Positions 21,358 through 24,299 of a stretch of 24,299 nucleotides of DNA are shown here, one piece after another (within the stretch, counting starts at the first letter, position 1; each line of letters begins with the position of its first letter). The notes beneath the pieces are model-generated. The model worked only from the letters and a program-made list of their open reading frames with translations. It made no database searches and was not told the origin of the DNA. Both the position numbers and the translations under genes were made by a program. Origin of the DNA: a virus; IMG/VR virus record IMGVR_UViG_3300017963_000731, positions 1 to 24,299 of that record; one strand, 5' to 3'.

Positions 21358-21374
21358 TGGCACAGCACTTGCAT
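21358..21374 (+). promoter_or_regulatory. Sigma-54-like -24/-12 promoter (plus strand)
   Basis: TGGCACAGCACTTGCAT is the closest of the set to the sigma-54 consensus, with GG and GC 12 bases apart. The predicted start near 21384 is about 30 bases before the ATG at 21414. The TACACTT repeats end 58 bases upstream, a range in which activators of sigma-54 commonly bind. Confidence 0.75.
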
Positions 21375-21413
21375 ATTATAGTAGTATGATTAACAATTAC
21401 AGGAGAGAAACCA

Positions 21414-21596
21414 ATGGAATTTGATCAAAAAATTATTGAGGTATCAGATTGCATAAAGTGTATAAAAGATACTCATATATGCAACGAAACCACTACTTAC
21501 AAAGAATTAAAAAAACAAATTAAGGATCATTGCAATATATGTACAGAGCAAAAGCTATGTTTGTCAATACTCAATTCAATTGACAAGCTGGCATAA
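21414..21596 (+). CDS. Tiny Cys-rich protein
   Basis: The 60-residue product has CIKCIKDTHIC, HCNICTEQKLC: six Cys and two His arranged as two clusters, probably one or two metal sites. ATTACAGGAGAG precedes the ATG. First gene of a module of tiny genes after the -24/-12 element. Confidence 0.65.
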   Translation: MEFDQKIIEVSDCIKCIKDTHICNETTTYKELKKQIKDHCNICTEQKLCLSILNSIDKLA

Positions 21597-21610
21597 TTAA
21601 GACCTTATAG

Positions 21611-21647
21611 ACTCCATTAGAAATAGTGGAGTTTATTAAGTTTTTAA
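21611..21647 (+). terminator. Hairpin with GAAA loop and following T-rich stretch
   Basis: CTCCATTA (21612-21619) pairs with TAGTGGAG (21624-21631), with one G-U pair, around a GAAA tetraloop; A21611 and T21632 extend it. The sequence ATTAAGTTTTTAA follows. It may be a partial terminator or an mRNA-stabilising hairpin between two tiny genes; the same 13-base tail recurs at 22025. Confidence 0.5.
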
Positions 21648-21674
21648 TTACAAACAAACAACAGGAGACAAACC

Positions 21675-21860
21675 ATGAAACTAACTGACAAACAAGTAAA
21701 TGAATTGCAGTCTATATTAGACAAATTTGACGATCGGTTTACGATCGATACAAATGGTGTCGTTGTAGACAATTGGCACAAAGAGGACGGCGTCTTTATG
21801 AATATGGGACGTGAAGACTTGTCGTTTAAAGAGATGAAGCGGATTTGCGACAATATTTAA
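21675..21860 (+). CDS. Tiny hypothetical protein
   Basis: The 61-residue product starts with a helix (KLTDKQVNELQSILDKF) and has a beta hairpin (FTIDTNGVVVDNW) and a C-terminal helix. No family recognised. ACAGGAGACAAACC precedes the ATG. Confidence 0.65.
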   Translation: MKLTDKQVNELQSILDKFDDRFTIDTNGVVVDNWHKEDGVFMNMGREDLSFKEMKRICDNI

Positions 21861-21898
21861 TGAATAATTTTTAATTATCAATTACAGGAGCTAAGATT

Positions 21899-21964
21899 AT
21901 GACATTGAAAGAATTTATCAGAGTATTATCATCCGATCCTGATTACCGATCAAATAAGTATTGA
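21899..21964 (+). CDS. Possible 21-residue leader peptide
   Basis: An ATG at 21899, ten bases after ATTACAGGAG, opens 21 codons (MTLKEFIRVLSSDPDYRSNK, then Tyr and stop). The good ribosome site, shared with the neighbouring genes, argues that it is translated. It is followed by two mutually exclusive hairpins before the next gene, as in attenuation leaders, but could simply be a small or shortened gene. Confidence 0.4.
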   Translation: MTLKEFIRVLSSDPDYRSNKY

Positions 21965-21975
21965 TAGGCAATTTG

Positions 21976-22037
21976 ATCTCTTTGAGATACTACAAGCGAT
22001 ATGGTTTGTAGTATCAATTAAGAGATTAAGTTTTTAA
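21976..22037 (+). promoter_or_regulatory. Overlapping alternative hairpins between small genes
   Basis: A first hairpin ATCTC-TTT-GAGAT (21976-21988) shares three bases with the left arm of a second, stronger one: GATACTACAA (21986-21995) with TTGTAGTATC (22006-22015). Then ATTAAGTTTTTAA follows at 22025-22037. The two cannot form together in full. The T-rich tail is offset by 15 bases, so termination would be weak. Confidence 0.45.
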
Positions 22038-22060
22038 CAATAATTTACAGGAGAGAAGAT

Positions 22061-22273
22061 ATGACAAGTTTAAAAAATCAAATTGAATCGGCGGTAACAA
22101 GTATTTTATCGTATGCTAATTCAAAATTATCTTTGCAAGAAAAAAGAAAAAATATTAAATCTGAATTGGTGAATTTATCTACTTTGATTTGCTTAGAATT
22201 TCAAGATACAAATTCTAAAAAGGAATCAATTAGCGATTTATACTTAAAGATGATAAATCAATTACAGGAGTAA
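22061..22273 (+). CDS. Tiny helical hypothetical protein
   Basis: The 70-residue product is predicted to be nearly all helix (SLKNQIESAVTSILSYANSKLSLQEKRKNIKSELV). No family recognised. TTTACAGGAGAGAAGAT precedes the ATG. Confidence 0.65.
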   Translation: MTSLKNQIESAVTSILSYANSKLSLQEKRKNIKSELVNLSTLICLEFQDTNSKKESISDLYLKMINQLQE

Positions 22274-22277
22274 GAAT

Positions 22278-22469
22278 ATGGCAGATAACAAATCAGATTA
22301 TCAAGGATTCCTTAATGCTTTTTTAAGAAATTGCAAAACTTGCAATATACAAAAACCTTTAAACCAGATGATAAACTTTAATGGTAAGTGGTTTTGCTCT
22401 GAAAAATGTCGATTCGAATATTTTGAAAGTATAACAGAATATAAAAAAGGAGTAATATCCTATGAATAA
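22278..22469 (+). CDS. Tiny zinc-finger protein
   Basis: The 63-residue product has NCKTCNIQKPLNQMINFNGKWFCSEKCRFEYFES: CxxC, about 20 residues, CxxxC followed by an aromatic helix, like TRASH/MYM or FCS-type zinc fingers. ATTACAGGAG precedes the ATG. Confidence 0.65.
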   Translation: MADNKSDYQGFLNAFLRNCKTCNIQKPLNQMINFNGKWFCSEKCRFEYFESITEYKKGVISYE

Positions 22470-22653
22470 ATATAAAGAAAATCACAAAAGTATGCTGAAT
22501 CATATCTTTAATCCGTTTAAAGAAAAGGTAAACGATAAACTCGATAGATTGTATGATCTTAAAAGAGATTATGCACAAAAGATAATACCTGAAAACTATT
22601 ATCACAAAACTTTTGAAGAAATTTACAACGAACTAAAAGCTATGTTTGAATAA
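22462..22653 (+). CDS. Tiny hypothetical protein
   Basis: The 63-residue product is helical and charged (FKEKVNDKLDRLYDLKRDYAQKI, FEEIYNELKAMFE). It overlaps the previous gene by eight bases with AAAAAAGGAG upstream. No family recognised. Confidence 0.6.
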   Translation: MNKYKENHKSMLNHIFNPFKEKVNDKLDRLYDLKRDYAQKIIPENYYHKTFEEIYNELKAMFE

Positions 22654-22668
22654 TCAAGGGAAATAACT

Positions 22669-22806
22669 ATGGCAAAGTCAAAGAAAAGAAAAAAGATTTT
22701 AATTGAAAAACTACAGGTAAAAAAATCAAAGCTGCTCAAGCTTGGCTATAGGTATGAAGCAAACCAGGTTGGTTTTGAGATCAAACAACTTAAAGAGGAG
22801 ATATGA
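22669..22806 (+). CDS. Tiny basic protein (45 residues)
   Basis: An ATG at 22669 opens 45 codons with a very basic start (AKSKKRKKILIEKLQVKKSKLLKL) and an acidic helical end (FEIKQLKEEI). AAGGGAAATA upstream is a modest ribosome site. It could bind nucleic acid. Position in the gap between genes supports it. Confidence 0.5.
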   Translation: MAKSKKRKKILIEKLQVKKSKLLKLGYRYEANQVGFEIKQLKEEI

Positions 22807-22809
22807 GAA

Positions 22810-22974
22810 ATGGATAAATATTTAACAAGAAACACGGCAGGTGCAAAAAAAATGTCAAAAAACGGTCAGACCGTACCATTGTGGATGATATGTCAGCATA
22901 GTCTTGACTCTTTATGGTGGTTTATGGTTGGGTACAAACACAATAAAAGGATGAAAGAATACCTTAAAACTTAA
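22810..22974 (+). CDS. Tiny aromatic protein (54 residues)
   Basis: An ATG at 22810, three bases after the previous stop with AGAGGAGAT upstream, opens 54 codons. The middle is aromatic (VPLWMICQH, SLWWFMVGY) and the ends are basic. No family recognised. It is the last gene before a good terminator. Confidence 0.5.
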   Translation: MDKYLTRNTAGAKKMSKNGQTVPLWMICQHSLDSLWWFMVGYKHNKRMKEYLKT

Positions 22975-22995
22975 TCTCTCTTATCTCCTGTTATT

Positions 22996-23021
22996 AGCCG
23001 GGTGAAAGTCCTGGCTTTTTT
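22996..23021 (+). terminator. Rho-independent terminator of the tiny-gene module
   Basis: AGCCGGG (22996-23002) pairs with CCTGGCT (23010-23016), with one G-U pair, around a 7-base loop, and TTTTT follows. It ends the plus-strand unit 22 bases after the last stop. A weaker hairpin TTGAGT/ACTCAA lies at 23034-23052, on the side of the facing minus gene. Confidence 0.8.
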
Positions 23022-23117
23022 ATTGTACTAAACTTGAGTCATAGACACTCAACTTATCTATACGACCTATAATAGATCTTAAATTATCTCGCTCATACCT
23101 TTTTATAATATCTTGTT

Positions 23118-23627
23118 TTATATCTTTTTAATGCTCTTGACTCTCTCATTAAAAATCTCTCTCTCGCTCTCTGAAGCTATCTCGTACAATCTGTAAACTT
23201 CTGTCATATGCTCAATCATCTTGCCCGGTATATCTTTTGAATTAAGAATAAATACATTCTGGTTTGCTTTTAATTTCTCGCTTCCCAAAACCCCCTGAAT
23301 TTTCAATAAAGTTTCCAGAGCTGCCCGTTTTTCCTTCTCCGATTTTGCGTGAAATGCCATGTGTACGTAGGCATCAACGGTCTTTTCCACGAGTCCTTTT
23401 ATCAACAAAGTTTTTCCGTGAACCTTAATTTCTTGACGTTTAGTTATCTCTTTGATAAAGGCGGGTTCTTTTTTCCAGTTGTAGATCGTAACCTTCGTAA
23501 CATCTAATTTTTTAGCAATTTCAGAATCGGAGAAACCGGATGCAACAAGATCGATTGCTTCGAGGATTTTCGTATCTTTTGGTAGTTGAGTTGAATATTT
23601 AGTAATTTCTATTGGTTTTCTGTCCAT
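23118..23627 (-). CDS. HTH protein, likely terminase small subunit (or repressor)
   Basis: From the ATG at 23627 the product has 169 residues. An N-terminal HTH is clear (TKILEAIDLVASGFSDSEIAKKLDVTKVTIYNWKKEPAFIKEITKR). A helical oligomerisation-type middle (EKRAALETLLKIQGVLGSEK) and a charged helical end follow. This order is typical of terminase small subunits that recognise phage DNA for packaging. The start at 23627, not an ATG 16 codons earlier, is chosen because the promoter lies between them; transcription would begin at or next to the AUG. A leaderless mRNA plus flanking operators would also suit a repressor, so that alternative stays open. Confidence 0.65.
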   Translation of the reverse strand: MDRKPIEITKYSTQLPKDTKILEAIDLVASGFSDSEIAKKLDVTKVTIYNWKKEPAFIKEITKRQEIKVHGKTLLIKGLVEKTVDAYVHMAFHAKSEKEKRAALETLLKIQGVLGSEKLKANQNVFILNSKDIPGKMIEHMTEVYRLYEIASESEREIFNERVKSIKKI

Positions 23628-23634
23628 GTAATTT

Positions 23635-23663
23635 AATATAGGATTTTTTTTATATATTGTCAA
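23635..23663 (-). promoter_or_regulatory. Consensus sigma-70 promoter giving a leaderless mRNA
   Basis: On the minus strand TTGACA (23663-23658) and TATATT (23640-23635) are 17 bases apart. Only seven bases separate the -10 box from the ATG at 23627, so the transcript should start at or within a base or two of the AUG. No ribosome site is present. Confidence 0.75.
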
Positions 23664-23668
23664 GGTGG

Positions 23669-23845
23669 TATGCAATTTATTTCAGGGAACAAAAGGCGAA
23701 AGTCGGGTAATTGGTTGATTTTAAAGGGATATTTGGTATGCAGAGTTTTGCATAGTGTATGCAATTTTTTGCGTAGTGGAATTATTGTTTATTTTCAATG
23801 GTTTGGGTTGATTTTTGGATTTTTAGGTATGCAATTTTTTGCATA
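23669..23845. promoter_or_regulatory. Array of TATGCA-N6-TGCATA operators
   Basis: Sites lie at 23737-23754 (spacer GAGTTT), 23758-23775 (spacer ATTTTT, right arm TGCGTA) and 23828-23845 (spacer ATTTTT). A half site TATGCAATTTAT lies at 23669-23680, next to the -35 box of the minus promoter. The first two full sites are centred 21 bases apart, two helical turns. The array sits between the minus HTH gene and the plus -24/-12 element. The remainder of the 23628-24046 gap holds no gene that I can support. Confidence 0.7.
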
Positions 23846-23973
23846 TTTTGTATTTTTATTGTGATAAAATGGGTGTATTTTGCATTGGTATTTATTTTCT
23901 TTCATGTTTTACATTGTTTATTTATAGGGTTTTATAGGGATTTATGAAAGTTTTAGAAGTGCGTTTTAAAAAG

Positions 23974-23990
23974 TGGTACAGGGATTGCAT
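23974..23990 (+). promoter_or_regulatory. Sigma-54-like -24/-12 promoter (plus strand)
   Basis: TGGTACAGGGATTGCAT keeps the GG-GC distance of 12 and shares the TTGCATATTATA end with the element at 21358. The predicted start near 24000 is 47 bases before the ATG at 24047. The nearest TATGCA operator is centred about 164 bases upstream of that start. Confidence 0.65.
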
Positions 23991-24046
23991 ATTATATATG
24001 TAGTGAAAAACAAACAACAAACAATCTTTAACGGAGGATTTAAACA

Positions 24047-24238
24047 ATGGCAACAAAACATAAATGCAAGGAACATGCGATCCCGGATAATACAAGGGAT
24101 ATTGAGTTTGATATTGATATAAATACGGGAGATAATCTTACATCCGATCCCTTTGTTTGTACTGTATGCAAAAAGAAGCTATACAGGGTGTCAAGGGAAG
24201 CATACTGGACGGATGAAAATTTTAACGTTATTGAATAG
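24047..24238 (+). CDS. Tiny zinc-binding protein
   Basis: The 63-residue product has HKCKEHAIPD, an acidic middle (DIEFDIDINTGDN) and FVCTVCKKKLYRVSR, giving a C-x2-H/CxxC set that could hold zinc. AACGGAGGATTTAAACA precedes the ATG. First gene after the fourth plus-strand -24/-12 element. Function unknown. Confidence 0.7.
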   Translation: MATKHKCKEHAIPDNTRDIEFDIDINTGDNLTSDPFVCTVCKKKLYRVSREAYWTDENFNVIE

Positions 24239-24252
24239 AGGGGAAATAAACA

Positions 24253-24299
24253 ATGCAAAGTTTAAAGAAAGTAATGCTTTACTTGTTTGAATATGCCGA
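24253..24299 (+). CDS. Start of a gene cut by the right edge
   Basis: An ATG at 24253 after AGAGGGGAAATAAACA opens MQSLKKVMLYLFEYA and runs off the window. Ribosome site and spacing fit the next gene of the module; nothing can be said of its function. Confidence 0.5.
   Translation, partial: MQSLKKVMLYLFEYA

Noticed and set aside
23670-23864. 64-codon plus-strand ORF over the operator array
   Set aside because: Its codons are made by the TATGCA repeats; no ribosome site, and the region is regulatory.

Overview
The window is part of an AT-rich tailed bacteriophage (Caudoviricetes) or prophage genome. It has a portal protein cut by the left edge, a complete large terminase, an HK97-fold major capsid protein and a terminase-small-subunit-like HTH protein. 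Most of the other ~40 genes are small, tightly packed and often overlap as ATGA. AGGAG-type ribosome sites, TTGACA/TATATT promoters, -24/-12 (sigma-54-like) promoters, a signal peptide and several lipoboxes suggest a Gram-negative-type host that uses sigma-54. The species cannot be named from this sequence. No integrase, polymerase, tail or lysis enzyme gene is recognisable.

Layout. (1) 1-830, minus: portal, with its own sigma-70 promoter and a small operator-like inverted repeat. (2) 1037-1062: terminator ending a long minus-strand operon that starts at a divergent promoter near 9640. In transcription order it holds three excisionase/MerR-type HTH proteins, two capsid-protein paralogues, a lipoprotein and the large terminase. 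A minus-strand sigma-54-like promoter follows, then a conserved-type structural protein, an ORF containing a tRNA-Val-like sequence, a secreted protein, a lipoprotein, a SWIM zinc-finger protein, a membrane protein, a stand-alone C-terminal domain of B12-dependent ribonucleotide reductase (NrdJ) and a Cys-rich protein. (3) 9749-18056, plus: small, mostly Cys-rich proteins, a sulfotransferase-like P-loop protein, the full-length major capsid protein, a T4 Rnl1-type RNA ligase and a lipoprotein. (4) 18080-20868, plus: a truncated DNA methyltransferase, then a coupled pair made of a P63C-domain protein and a methyltransferase fused to an Mrr-like nuclease. (5) 20869-21413: non-coding region with eight same-strand TACACTT repeats, palindromes and a sigma-54-like promoter; an origin or control-region candidate. 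(6) 21414-22974, plus: tiny genes with a repeated leader and hairpins, ended by a terminator. (7) 23118-23627, minus: the TerS/repressor-like HTH gene with a leaderless promoter. Facing it across TATGCA-N6-TGCATA operators is a fourth plus-strand sigma-54-like promoter that serves a rightward module.

The most unusual themes are five near-identical TGGCA-type -24/-12 elements placed before gene modules on both strands, three diverged capsid paralogues on opposite strands, and the P63C / methyltransferase-nuclease cassette next to a broken methyltransferase. All calls rest on reading the sequence and on remembered family features; no database search was run.
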